This document shows, piece after piece, positions 1-11,600 of a DNA stretch of 64,000 nt. The stretch's first letter is position 1. Every line of letters starts with the position of its first letter. The position numbers and the translations under genes are program-made. Below the pieces are notes generated by a model that had not been told where the DNA came from, did not search any database, and worked only from the letters and a program-made list of their open reading frames with translations. The DNA lies in the NCBI GenBank assembly GCA_018389105.1, contig JACATO010000925.1:620001-684000 (forward strand), read 5' to 3'. The DNA is from Nautilus pompilius (Eukaryota; Mollusca; Cephalopoda; Nautilida; Nautilidae).

Positions 1-1403
1 TATTAGTCCTGAATAAATAACCACATTTGTGTGCATGTACCTACCTGCTCATTTGCCTTGACATGTTCCCATTCTAAACGCAGTTGATTGGCATATTTTT
101 TTTACCAGATCTATTGACTGCACAAAGTGAACAAATGTCTCTTCCCACAGGCTATTGAGTTTCTCTGAATTAACCACATTTTGGCAGATACCGTACTGAT
201 GTTTGACAGTGAGCCAAGGACATGTGAGGCTTTTAAATACTAAACTTAGATTATAGGAACAAATTGCAAATTGCCATGTTGATATGGTGTCCGTCTGTCT
301 TCTGAATAATGCAATGGGTATGACAAATTTGAGGAATCTTTTCTTTTTTTGTCAAAAAACACCTTGTAATTAACTCTGTGCTTCTGGTTATTTATTCAAG
401 GGAGAAAGGAAGGTCACTAGAAGATATTCCAGATTTTTCCTGTCATAGATGCCAAAAAAACAACCCACCTTTTTATGACCACAGTCTGCAAGCATAGCAT
501 ATCTAGCCCGAGGAACAGAAAGAAATCTGCTGTTTATTATCTTCTTTCTGGTGATGATGATACTTAGGAGAAGATGCAAAAGCAAAATGTCCTTTATGGA
601 AGCAAAGGCTTGTCCAAGGAATCTATCCTTCAGTTCTTATGTCTGATACATCCAAAAGCCTTCACAAATTAATCACCTACCTACTCCCACTTCCACAACA
701 GAACCCAGAGATGGAGATGACAACAGGCAGATTTCTGTGATTGCAGGTCCAGTTTTAAAAATATTGTAGACCCAGTTTTGTTTGTTTCTTTTGAAAGAAA
801 AAAAAAAGTTAATCAGTGATTTAGCATATTGTGCGTGCATGCCTCAAATAAAGGGGTGCATGAGAAAAATGCATATTTCTAATCAGCTAGTATCACTGTC
901 TTGGTGCATATTGGACTGGTTGGTCTGAAGAGCTACTAACGACCTTTTTAAATACCTCTCTTAACTAGCCGACCCTGTTTGTTTATGTTTTTCATAAAAT
1001 TTTAGGAATTATTGCTTTATTTTCTCTTTTAAGCTCTGATCATCCTTTTAAATAATGTTTCTTTTATCTGGAAAGTCCTCCCTTATGTATACTACTCAAT
1101 CTATCCACCAATGCTTGGTATACTCAGCGGTGCAGTTGACATTCTGCATGCTCTGGTCAAGCAATGGCTGGAGGCCAGTAATAAATATTTAACACTCATT
1201 CACAATGCAAGAGCATTATCTAGCCAACCCTGAGTGAGAACCAGCAATTGGATTCAGCACAAATGCAGATCATGCTTTACATCATGAGTCTTTTCCAATC
1301 TTCTCAAGACAAGGTCTTCATGTTTTTGGATCCTTCATCATCCCTGCTGAAATCCAAAAGGGCCAGTTAGTCGGTGACATTCTTTCTGTGCAGTATTGTG
1401 ATA
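1..1403. other. Noncoding, nothing recognised
   Basis: AT-rich sequence with short homopolymer runs. An uninterrupted frame around 1050-1233 gives about 60 codons on the + strand but matches nothing I know and lacks convincing splice sites. Confidence 0.6.
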
Positions 1404-1530
1404 TACAGGGTGAGTCAAAATCATGTTAACACTAGTATGTGGTGTGCCATGACCGCTACTGGCTTAATTGGCCCCTATTTCTTTGAAACTACAACAGTGA
1501 ATGCAAATGCCTACTTAAAAATGTTCTTAT
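1404..1530 (+). pseudogene. Scrap of a mariner/Tc-like transposon: end repeat joined to mid-transposase sequence
   Basis: From 1437 the frame reads WCAMTATGLIGPYFFE followed by a V-N-A-x-x-Y-L-K-M-F pattern. This resembles the block between the first and second catalytic acids of an invertebrate IS630/Tc/mariner transposase family, whose proteins read WC-x-(2)-T/S-A-T-G-x-IGPYFFE. Directly before it, TACAGGGTGAGTCAAAATC at 1404-1422 looks like a TA target plus transposon terminus. No N-terminal DNA-binding part, no catalytic triad and no right-hand terminus are visible, so this is an internally deleted, dead fragment. Homology is judged by eye; the end-repeat call is weaker than the protein match. 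Confidence 0.5.
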
Positions 1531-2570
1531 TTGTTTTCATTTTTTCTAGCAGCTATCAATCTACTGATGAGAAATATGAGATTTTAGATTGATGTGGGTA
1601 TTCTCGTCTGAAGATGCTCCAGATAAACAGTTTTGTTTTTTTTCTGTCTGAGACTGGCATTTAAACATGTCAGTTTAAGATTAGACACTTTTTAGTTGCA
1701 AAGTGATTAATAAACAGCAAGGAATAATAATTGATATAACACAATGCTCTAAGAATGATAATGAAAACATTCATATTGATTACACATTATTAGTGTATTT
1801 TCCCATACCACCTCTAAGAACTCAATTGAAAGAAGCAGTTAAAAATAATATTTATTAGTCATAGTATGATATGTAGACTAGTTGAATAAAAAAGCAAACT
1901 TGTGGTATGGTATAAATTAAGGGAGCCTCTGTATGAAAGCTGTAGCACAGCATTTGGTTGGGAATCATGTCTCACTGATCTCTTTAACCACTATACAATA
2001 TGATGTGACACATCTCCAGCCTGTTTATTTTCTATAATGTGATGTCTTCCTATCTCTTTGTAATCATTATGCTATATATATTATCTGTGTACACTTCTCA
2101 AGCTGGAGGTTCTTGTATAGTCTATCGCAACATTTTACTGATCCCTTTTGAACAGTATACTGAGAGCAGGTGATAGGTTCCTGTTTTCTTGTAATTAATA
2201 AACTCTGCATACAAAATTTTTTCCCTGCCACTTTCTTATAATACAGCAAGCTATTTCAGGTCATATCCATACTTCCTCAGGTCTCAAATAACAAGGATAA
2301 AAACCTGTACTTACTGATCACTGAAGGCATGTAAGTCCATTGTTTATATGATGTTTACTGGGGCATTAAAGATATAGTTATGTCCAGCATAAACTCTTGT
2401 TTATCTTGTTGTGGGGGGGGGGTTAATTTCTTTATTTGAAAGTTCACATCATGAGGATTTTTAAAGGTTTGAGTTCATGACTATAGCAGCTTTCCCCAAA
2501 CAAGTGGAGAGAGGAGATCTTGGCGGATCACTTTCCTGCTATTTATCTCTTTGTTAGCTCGTGCTGAGCC
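1531..2570. other. Noncoding, nothing recognised
   Basis: AT-rich sequence with a G-run near 2411-2421. No exon, transposase or RNA gene was seen. Confidence 0.6.
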
Positions 2571-2878
2571 CTCAGGTTATTGTCTGTAGATTATCGCGTA
2601 GAGCTCAGGTTATTGTCTGTAGATTATCGCGTAGAGCTCAGGTTATTGTCTGTAGATTATCGCGTAGAGCTCAGGTTATTGTCTGTAGATTATCGCGTAG
2701 AGCTCAGGTTATTGTCTGTAGATTATCGCGTAGAACTCGGGTTATTGTCTGTAGATTATCGCGTAGAGCTCAGGTTATTGTCTGTAGATTATCGCGTAGA
2801 GCTCAGGTTATTGTCTGTAGATTATCGCGTAGAACTCGGGTTATTGTCTGTAGATTATCGCGTAGAACTCAGGTTATT
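2571..2878 (+). repeat. 33-bp minisatellite, nine full copies plus a partial tenth
   Basis: Copies begin at 2571, 2604, 2637, 2670, 2703, 2736, 2769, 2802 and 2835, with a partial copy at 2868. The unit runs CTCAGGTTATTGTCTGTAGA then TTATCGCGTAGAG. Copies are nearly identical; the visible variation is GAGCTCAGG versus GAACTCGGG at the unit junction. The GGG variant marks copies 6 and 9, and the partial tenth has GAACTCAGG. Because 33 is divisible by three, the array stays open in two overlapping + frames (2561-2890 and 2580-2897). That is a by-product of periodicity, not evidence for a protein. The unit carries CpG-containing TATCGCGTA, unusual in this AT-rich neighbourhood. Confidence 0.97.
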
Positions 2879-5800
2879 TCCTGTGTTTAATATTTAGAAT
2901 AATTTTAGGACATAAATTATTTGATGCTAGTTGTCAGGTGCTGTAGTCACAAGTGAAAAACCACAGAAAAACGACGATGAAGATGTGATATTTTTTTCTT
3001 TCTATTATGTCAAGTAGTTGTGTAGCAACAACCATTTCTTTCCTTTTTTTTTAAATTCTTGTCTTCAAAACTGAAATGAATATAACCAACACGGTGTTTC
3101 TTCAGTTATTTTCTTTCTCTATGAACTGTATCTCTGTCACACATTATTCTTAAAATTGGCTGCATCATTTTTCTTTGAGTTAATTTTCTGTTTTGGAATA
3201 ACAAATTATTAAAACTCAGACTTATATGTAAAAGGGAACTTATACGTATTCAACTTTTTGTACATTCTGTATTTAATGGACTCTTATCCAAACAGAGCAA
3301 AACACAAACATTTAGGTTCACAGAGAATAGAGGCATGCGAAGGATAACAGATGAAAGAAAACCTTTTGTTTTCACTGGCCTTATACCATCTTTATCTCAG
3401 ACAGCATGTTTACCTTTTAATTAAGTCTGTCTTTTCTGATCACACTTGTTTTAGCTGATAGTTCATGAAGTGGTCAGGGTTGATGGACAACAATTTGCAG
3501 AAGATTGTAGCAAAATGACGGGTCAGATGCCGTGTTCTAGCATGCAAGCCTTAAAGTCAGCAGCCCTCAATCATGTCTTCCCACACATGCATTTCCAAGT
3601 GCACAACTTTTATTATTTGTGACATTAGTTACCTTTGTTACTTTTTGTAATGAACAAAAGCATATTGGCAAATGAAGAAAAAATCAACAACAGTACGACA
3701 CAAACACAGGGAAATTAACATTATAGTCTCGTGCAAAGGTCCAACATGCTGCAACACGTTCTGCCATGCAGTTATTCACTGGCATACCTGTAATTGTACG
3801 CAATAATAAATTGATTATAAATGAAATAAGGCAATTGGTATATGATATTCATCTTTGTTGTTAACCTTTATTCTTTGGGTTAATTTCTCTTGGACCCTTT
3901 CAAGAAACAGACTTGTATGCCAGACCAGGCGCATGTGTCTCCCCCCCCCCACTAACCTAACTGGGAGAACCCATTACTGTAACAGACGAGCTCTATTTTT
4001 TCTTGTGACTTAAAATACAGAAATTCAAAAGCACAGGATGGACATGGCTGATATTGATTCAATCCTAACAATAGTTTGAACCCTCTCGAAGAGCAGCAGC
4101 TGCACGGTGAATAATTAAAAAGCAGCTATGAAGAATAAAATCGCCTTAAGATTCCCAACAAGGCAATTACTTTTGTTGGAACTATTAGAAAGCCAACTAC
4201 CCCCTTTCCATCCACTCCAAGAAAACCATCACCTATTTGTCTCTCGTGTCTGGTAGCAAAATCTGTTCTGGAAACTTTAGTAATTGTTTAATAGATAAAA
4301 ACTGGCCCCTTAGATCCATTTGCTTCGTAGACTTGTACAAAATAGAATTTGGGTTGTAAATATTTATTAATTGTTTTAATTTTTTTTTTTAAAGTGTCAA
4401 TTAAAGGATAGCAGTGCAGTCTGATGGCTCACCAGATAAATTTCAGTTGTGAATTCATGAATTGAAATTTAATTATTTTTTAATGAAATAATAACTTCGA
4501 ACATTTTTATGCATAGTACAGGAAAATCAGCTATAGCTGAAAGCTTTGGCAGAGCCTTATATTTAGATATGTAAAGAAAATGTGAGGATTAAGGAAATTC
4601 CTTGAAAACAACGAGTTTGAGATGAATTTAAAAATTGCGAAAATTCGCGTCCAGTTATTGATGAACACAACCTAGCACCCAACTGTTCTGCTGGCTTCAA
4701 GATGATGTAATTATTTAGAAATTTGCAACATGTACATCAGAACTATTATTTCTTGGAAAGGATGTAAATATTTATGTGATGATATTTCGTTTTTATTTGT
4801 TACCTTACCTTTTAAAAGAAATGTTCACTTACTATGCAAGTTGAGACTTTCTTCTAAACAGGTTCCCCCTGGATTGGTTTAATGTTAAACAAATCATGCG
4901 GCATAGTTCCAGTTTATTGTGCAAAAAATTTGTTTGTCTGAATTAATACAAAGTTTTCTGTTAATGTAGTTTTATTCTTAGAGTTTGATAGAGAAGAAAA
5001 GCAAACTCTTTGTTTAATCTTCATCTTTATCTTATTCTTGTATCTGCTTTTATTTTATTGCCAGCCATGAGTTAGTGGAATATCTAATGATGCTTAACTG
5101 TTTTTTTTTTTGTAAGATTTAAAGCAGTAAGCTGTGGGAACCATCTTCATCATCATTTTAAAATAAAATCTAAACACATTTAGTAACAGACATTCTTTGG
5201 TGATGTATACATTAATTATTTATTAGTTCTCTCTAGAAATTCTACAAATAACATGATTATAGCCCGTCTCTCTGCCATTATAATGTTGTTATATAAAGTT
5301 ATGCAAACTGGAAACATTTTGTAATGCTGCATTATCAACAGAGATTGTTTTGAACTTTTATTACACCCACAAGGCATTGATAATCTAATATATAGCTTAT
5401 TAATATTTGTGTAGCATGGTCCAAATATTTATATTTATAGTATATTATCTTATCTTAATCTTTCAAATATCAAGCTACTTTTATCAGTAACATTTGGAAT
5501 ACCAACTTTTAAGACATTTATTTATCAATTAGCAAAATGCTTGATGGAACCAACTTTGTCTAGTAGTACAAGCTCACAGGGCTATTTAACTGGCTTGGAT
5601 CAAAGTGGCATGTGGGGATATTTTACATCTTCTTTCCCTAGATTCACGAGTTCCATAGCAGAGACATTTTGATTAATCAAAGCCTTTGATAAACAATATA
5701 AGAAAAATTTTAAGTACTTTGCTATGGTGGGTCGTAAGAAAACAAAAACTGATTCTCTTTAGTGGGAGTATATTAAAAGTGAGATGTACTTATTTTTAAC

Positions 5801-7086
5801 ACAGAGACTAGACAAAAACTAAATCTGCCTATTTCTAAAGTGAATATTGCTGCTGAATTACTAAGATATTGGCCCCCACACATTTTAGACATAACCACAT
5901 AATGTGTGCATACACTTGTTCTATATTTATCAGTATTATAATGGGCAGTTTGGACCATGTAAGAATGCTTGCTGATTAGTAATTGTTTTATTTGAATTAC
6001 AAGGTTAAAATGAAATAGACTCTCAAGTGTAGAGTTTGAGCAGATTTCTGTGATTGTACCTTTGATATTGCCCTTTAGCTTAGCTGCAAGCTTTCTAAAT
6101 GATTGGTGGAATTTATTTTCAATTTACAGACATTTTAAATATGCACAGAAGACTAGCACAGCTCAGGAATCGTAGTGAATTCATTATCTCTCACTTAACC
6201 GTCATGCTTAAAAATGATAATAGATAGTGGATGGACTTTTAGCTGCTTCACTTGGAGACCTTGCTGAAATAAATCCACTTTGTGTGTAGTCAAGATAACA
6301 CTGCTTGTCTTTTTTGGGTACTTCTGAAAGTATTGTCATCAGCTTGATTGACAGAATGAGGCTTTCGGGAACTACTTCCTTTGATTGTCATTGAAGATGA
6401 CTGCTTCAGACATGAAAGCAGGGGCCTCTCTCTGGCAGTGCCAATGTTTTTGTAGTCAGTAGTATTTAGATCTGTTTTCAGATTGAACAAGAAATGGGTT
6501 TTGTCATATTTTCATGCTTGAAAGTTAACAAAATATTTTCTAAGGTACTGTTATATGGAATATAAGATTATCTGATCACACAAAACATGGAAAAAGAAAT
6601 GAAAATTTCTTCAAAGATGTCAGCTTTTGTTCACGATTAAAAAAACAGAAACAACGATGTTTAGCTCATAGAAATTCAATTAGTTTCTTTACTCCCCTTT
6701 TCCTTGTGTCACAGTTTCAAGAGAGCTGGTACTTATGCCCTGCTAACGGATTTCTCGTAACTCTCCAGCACTGGCAAGGAGATCTTTAGAGAAATTATCC
6801 TTTAAATGCTTGGCCATAATTTGTGCAGCATTTGTTCACATGATCCAGCATGACGCCAGCACTGTTGGCCCAGCGATCTTTAATCTCCTTGCAGACACTA
6901 ATTAGCATTGATTTCACATCAACTTTTAGCGTGTCCGCCTTGTGTTAAAGGAGTCTGGGTAAGAGGCTGCCAAATAATTGCATTAGAAGATCTAACGATA
7001 AATGTTCTCTTCCATACACGCAAGCACAAACAGAGACACTTTATATTGTTTTTTTTTTGTTTTTAAAGTCTTCACGTTGCTTAATA
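2879..7086. other. Noncoding, nothing recognised
   Basis: AT-rich intron-like sequence with homopolymer runs (for example C-run near 3942-3951 and T-run near 5100-5111). No coding block or transposon end was recognised on either strand. Confidence 0.6.
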
Positions 7087-7088
7087 TA

Positions 7089-7296
7089 CAGGTGCATCTC
7101 AAAATATTAGAATATCGTGGAAGAGTTCACTATTTTTTGTCACTTATTTCAGAAAGTGAAAGTTGTATATATTCTAGACTCATTACGTGTAAACTAAAAT
7201 GTTTCAAGCCTTTTTTTTTAATTTTAATTCTGATAATTACAGTCTACAGTTCAAAAAAAATAGAAAAGGCGTATCTCAGAATATTAGAATATTCCA
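7089..7296 (+). repeat. Left terminal inverted repeat of Tc1-like copy 1
   Basis: About 208 bp containing two direct motifs of the ATCTCAAAATATTAGAATAT type at its outer and inner edges. It closely matches the left arm of copy 2 at 57949-58146. Confidence 0.9.
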
Positions 7297-7378
7297 TTTC
7301 GAGTTTCAGTAAATCACTATTTATGCAGTATAAATACCATGGATCTCTCAGTCTGGTTGAGTACATACAACCACAATC

Positions 7379-8369
7379 ATGGGGAAGACTGCTGACTTGA
7401 CAGTTGTCCAGAAGACACTCATTGACACCCTCCACAAGGAGGGTAAGCCACAGAAGGTCATTGCTGAAAGGGCTGGCTGTTCGCAGAGTGCTGTATCAAA
7501 GCATGTTCATGGAAAGTTGACTGGAAGGGAAAAGGTGCACAAGCAAGAGGGATGACCGCATCCTTGAGAGGATTGTCAAGCAAAGCCGATTCAAGAACTT
7601 GGGGGAGCTTCACAAGGAGTGGACTGAGGCTGGAATCAGTGCATCAATAGCCACCACGCACAGACGTGTCCAGGAAATGGGCTACAAGTGTTGCATTCCT
7701 AGTGTCAAGCCACTCCTGAACCAGAGACAACGTCAGAAGCATCTTACCTGGGCTAAGGAGAAAAAGAACTGGACGGTTGCTCAGTGGTCCAAAGTCCTCT
7801 TTTCAGATTAAAGTAAATTTTGCATTTCATTTGGAAATCAAGGTCCCACAGTTTGGAGGAAGGCTAAAGAGGCACAGAATCCAAGTTGCTTGAAGTCCAA
7901 TGTGAAGTTTCCACAGTCATTGATGATTTGGGATGCCATGTCATCTTCTGGTGTTGGTCCGCTGTGTTTTATCAAGTCCAAAGTCAACGCAGCTGTCTAC
8001 CAGGGGGTTTTAGAACACTTCATGCTTCCGTCTGCTGACAAGCATTATGGAGATGCCGATTTCCTTTTCCAGCAGGACTTGGCACCTGCCCACAGTGCCA
8101 AAACTACTAGTAACTGGTTTGCTGACCATAGCATTACTGCGCTTGATTGGCCAGCCAACTCGCCTGACCTGAACCCCATAGAGAATCTATGGGGTATTGT
8201 CAAGAGGAAGATGAGAGACACCAGACCCAACAATACGGACAAGCTGAAGGCCGCTATCAAAGCAACCTGGGCTTCCATAACACCTCAGCAGTGCCACAGG
8301 CTGATCACCTCCATGCCACGCCGCATTGATGCAGTGATTCATGCAAAAGGAGCCCCAACCAAGTATTGA
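7379..8369 (+). pseudogene. Tc1-like DD34E transposase, broken (copy 1)
   Basis: This would be the cut-and-paste transposase of the surrounding element. It begins MGKTADLTVVQKTL with a helix-turn-helix region (VIAERAGCSQSAVSKHVHGK). After codon 50 or so a 14-bp deletion relative to copy 2 shifts the frame and gives an early stop. The correct frame resumes about 7560, runs through LGELHKEWTEAG and ends at FSD, where a TAA at 7809-7811 replaces the Glu codon expected after the first catalytic Asp. The second half is open to 8369: LMIWDAMSSSGVG, then FLFQQDLAPAHSAK with the second Asp, then DLNPIENLWG with the Glu 34 residues later. The catalytic residues are therefore still present but split over at least three frames or blocks. 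Repaired length would be near 335 residues, normal for Tc1. Confidence 0.94.
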
Positions 8370-8446
8370 GTGCGTAAATGAACATACTTTTCAGAAGTTT
8401 GACATTTATATATTATAAATCCTTTTTTTTTTTTATTGATCTTATG

Positions 8447-8642
8447 AAATATTCTAATATTTTGAGATGGTGGATTTTTGATTTTCATGAGCTGTAATCA
8501 TCAAAATTAAAACAAAAAAGGGCTTGGAATATTTCACTTTGTGTGTAATGAATCTAGAATATATGAAAGTTTTACTGTTTGAATTAGATTATGGAAAAAA
8601 ATTAACTCTTCCACGATATTCTAATTTTTTTAGATGAACCTG
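8447..8642 (-). repeat. Right terminal inverted repeat of Tc1-like copy 1 (diverged variant)
   Basis: Read on the minus strand it keeps the outer and inner motifs, but the part between them differs clearly from the left arm. It carries ATTCATTACACACAAAGTG where the left arm has CTCATTACGTGTAAACTAA. The variant resembles the version of this end that I associate with related vertebrate elements. Confidence 0.85.
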
Positions 8643-8644
8643 TA

Positions 8645-11600
8645 TTTGAAACTTGTCAATTCTATAAAGGATTTTATTAAAACTATTTTAGCCTTTAATT
8701 CCCATGTTATCTTGCTCTGGAACTCTAACTAGGTCAGAAGTGTGTGTGTGTGTGTGTGTGTGGACAGGGAGGGTTAGGGTTATTAGCAAAATGAAAAAAA
8801 ATAATTTGCCACGTGCAGGTTCTGTCAGCAAGCGGTGATTATCAGGAAGATGTGGCTGGCTTAATTTCTTGTCCTGTTGGAGAAAACACGTAAAGGATAA
8901 GCATTACCTGTTCAAAAGCTTTATGGGTGCTGGAGAGGATCTCTTTTATGGCCAGGGGATTCTGCTGTTTTTGAATGGGACATGAAGGAAGGCAGTTGTG
9001 GGTGATGCTATCGTCTTTCAGGCTATGGATTCCTTTTCATTACATTATTTCATCTTTACACCTGTGCTGCAACGCGCACATTGTTTTTTTTTTCCCTGTG
9101 CAGGGGAGATAATAGTGTTTGGTGGCGACCTTGAGTAAGTAAGTACCCAGATGCCACCGACAGGGAGAAAATAAGCTTTCTTGTCATGGAGGTTTATTTC
9201 TGTCAACCGGATGATTAGGTTAATCCGTTTCCTTGCCGCCTCCTCCCCCCCCCTCCCACCCCACCCTTAGATATTACGTTTCTTCTAAATGTTTTAGTGA
9301 AGATGTCAGTTAATTGCACTCACTCACGTGAGTGTTCTTCCAAGGCTTCTGTCTTTCCTTTTCTGCAATGACTTTTCTTACACAAAGCCATGAAAACACT
9401 CTGTGGGGAATTGTATTAGGTAACAGCAGTAGTGTCGTCGCTAGTGATGTCGCTGAATGTCGGTGGTACTGAAATCACGTCGTTCTTGTGTGTGCTTTCA
9501 CTCTGAGGCATGACGAGAGAGCATCAAAACAAAGGTTTCTCTCTCGCTATCCATTTGCTCTGTTTAATCTCTGCTATGTAGTTTGAATAAACAAAATATT
9601 TATGTCTATATATTACTTCTATTTATTTTATTTTTCTTTATGTCCCAGTTCTTTAATTTCTTTCACGCTGCTTTTATCCACAGAGAGAGGGATTACAATC
9701 TTTTTTTTAGTTTTGTCCATCCATTCGTATATTTGCAATATCTTTTGCTGCTCGAGATGATGGACTCGAGTTGGGGTGGTTGGATGCTTTCAAAATAACT
9801 GACTCCAAAAACCTCTCAGTACAGTAAAACTCTTAAAGCTGTATGATAGCACGAGAAAGAAAGTAAGTTTATCCAAATTTAAAGCTTGACTCTGTATGAT
9901 TTACTTCCATGCTATTATGTGGTTTTATACAAAGATTTTATGAAATGAATCTGACTTTTGAGAATCCCAACCCTTTCATACTAAGAACAATGGGTGGACC
10001 TCTTGTTAAATAATTCAAAGAATCTTATTTAAGGTAACCAGTTGTCGACTTCCCTCAATGTCATAATAAGGTAATGCAATGTTGTTGTTTTTTTACTAGT
10101 GCCATAATGAACATTATAAATAAATCTATCTGTGGTGCTAAGTGCCATACTAAATAACAATATTTGGGATATTTACATGTCATTAGGAAATTAGCTGATC
10201 CTGACCATGTACCAGATACCCATCATATGTGCAAAAAAAATGGGTTCACATGTGCTTCCACTGCCATCTGACTCTTCCAAGTGATGCTACCCTCACCCAC
10301 CCAATGAGAATACTGCACATATGTATGTGCATCATCGCTTGAGGGTTAATGACTGATCAACTGGATGTGTAGGTGGAAGGGAACTTGTCTACTTTGTGGC
10401 TGTCTTTGATCGTTAGATCGATGTAGGAAAATCTGGAAAAGTTTGCTAAAATCGTAGCAGCTCGGCGATCTGGCTTGTGCTTGTCCAGCAGATCCTGCAG
10501 TATTTGTGGGCATCTGCAACATGAAGAGTAACTTTGATGATCTCAACAGATGTTGTCTTGTCTCAGACAACCTTTCAAAAAAAAGAAGACAAAGATAGCA
10601 CTAATATGTTTTAAAAAAAACAAATCAACAGGAAATTGATTATGAAAAACATTTGAAGACATTTTAATTATAATTTAGTCAGTTAAGGATTTTTATTCAC
10701 TGAATGTTTCAAACATTAGAGATAATGCAAAGCTGCCTATGTTTTATTTTGGATGTACAAATGGTGTTAAATGTTTGAATGTGTGAAGGTTTTTTTAATG
10801 AAGTGGGAAACCAGACTAAAAACTGGAAAATTTAAGGATGGTTTTTCAATATAATACTTTGTCATCAAAAAGTGTGCGCACTATTATTTTTAAAAATCCA
10901 TGTCAGATGCCCTATTTGAATTAAGATAAGGAACATCAATACTGCTACCTTGGCCAAAGTTAAAAGTGAAGCAGTTTTTCCCTGGCAAAAGAAAACTCTC
11001 CTAACAATTTTAAATCAGACATTCGAATAAATAAGGATCTTTTCATTGTCACCTTCAGGCTCAGTGTTTAGTACAATTGAAATCATACTGATAGACCTCT
11101 AGTTATTTGTCTCACAAATGAAACTTTTTAAGTATTTGATTTACATTTGCCTGTCTGCAGCAAGAGATTTTCCCCTATTGCTAATTAAGTCACAAAATAA
11201 TTATTGTGGTTCTTTTAAATTCACATTTTTCCTCTATAAACTGGTAAAGATTCTTAAAAGCAGGCAAGTCCTATGAGCTATTTCAGATGTAGGGGGGTGC
11301 TTAAGAGGCAGTGAACAGAAGGGATATATTTCTGTAGGGTTAGGTTGTTGTCATATACGGGAGGGATTCCTGTAATGTGATAGAGTAGGAATTGAAGTGT
11401 TGACTTAAAAACAAACCAGCAGGTTCAAAAATTTAATGTCCATTGAGTGATTTGATACAGATGCAGCCAAGGCTGCATGTCTTAAAAGTCAGCAAGAGTA
11501 TCCAATCTTTACAGGAATAGTTAGAAAAATTGTCCAGTGTCAGGTATGGAGAAGTGGGATGTAATGTTGTAAACTTTAATGTGTTTTGCCAATTATTTTT

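Larger units (their letters stand above)
7089..8642 (+). mobile_element. Tc1-like DNA transposon, copy 1 (IR/DR type, defective)
   Basis: A 1,554-bp element bounded by TA at 7087-7088 and 8643-8644, the expected TA target duplication. The left end starts CAGGTGCATCTCAAAATATT and the right end closes with its imperfect inverse. Each end is about 200 bp and holds an outer and an inner copy of the motif ATCTCAAAATATTAGAATAT (inner left about 7270-7296, inner right about 8447-8470), the IR/DR arrangement known from Sleeping Beauty-type Tc1 elements. The middle encodes a broken transposase. A second copy lies at 57949-59514. The left end closely resembles that copy, while much of the right end is a diverged variant. 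Confidence 0.95.

Noticed and set aside
1050-1233. About 60 open codons on + reading PYVYYSIYPPMLGILSGAV
   Set aside because: No recognised family, no good splice sites, and the length is within chance for AT-rich DNA with locally higher GC.
2571-2878. Tandem array considered as a CRISPR
   Set aside because: Units are directly adjacent without unique spacers and the context is animal intronic DNA; it is a minisatellite.
10346-10570. 74-codon minus-strand frame with an alternative frame reading ILQDLLDKHKPDRRA
   Set aside because: Protein-like appearance only; no family recognised and no splice structure.
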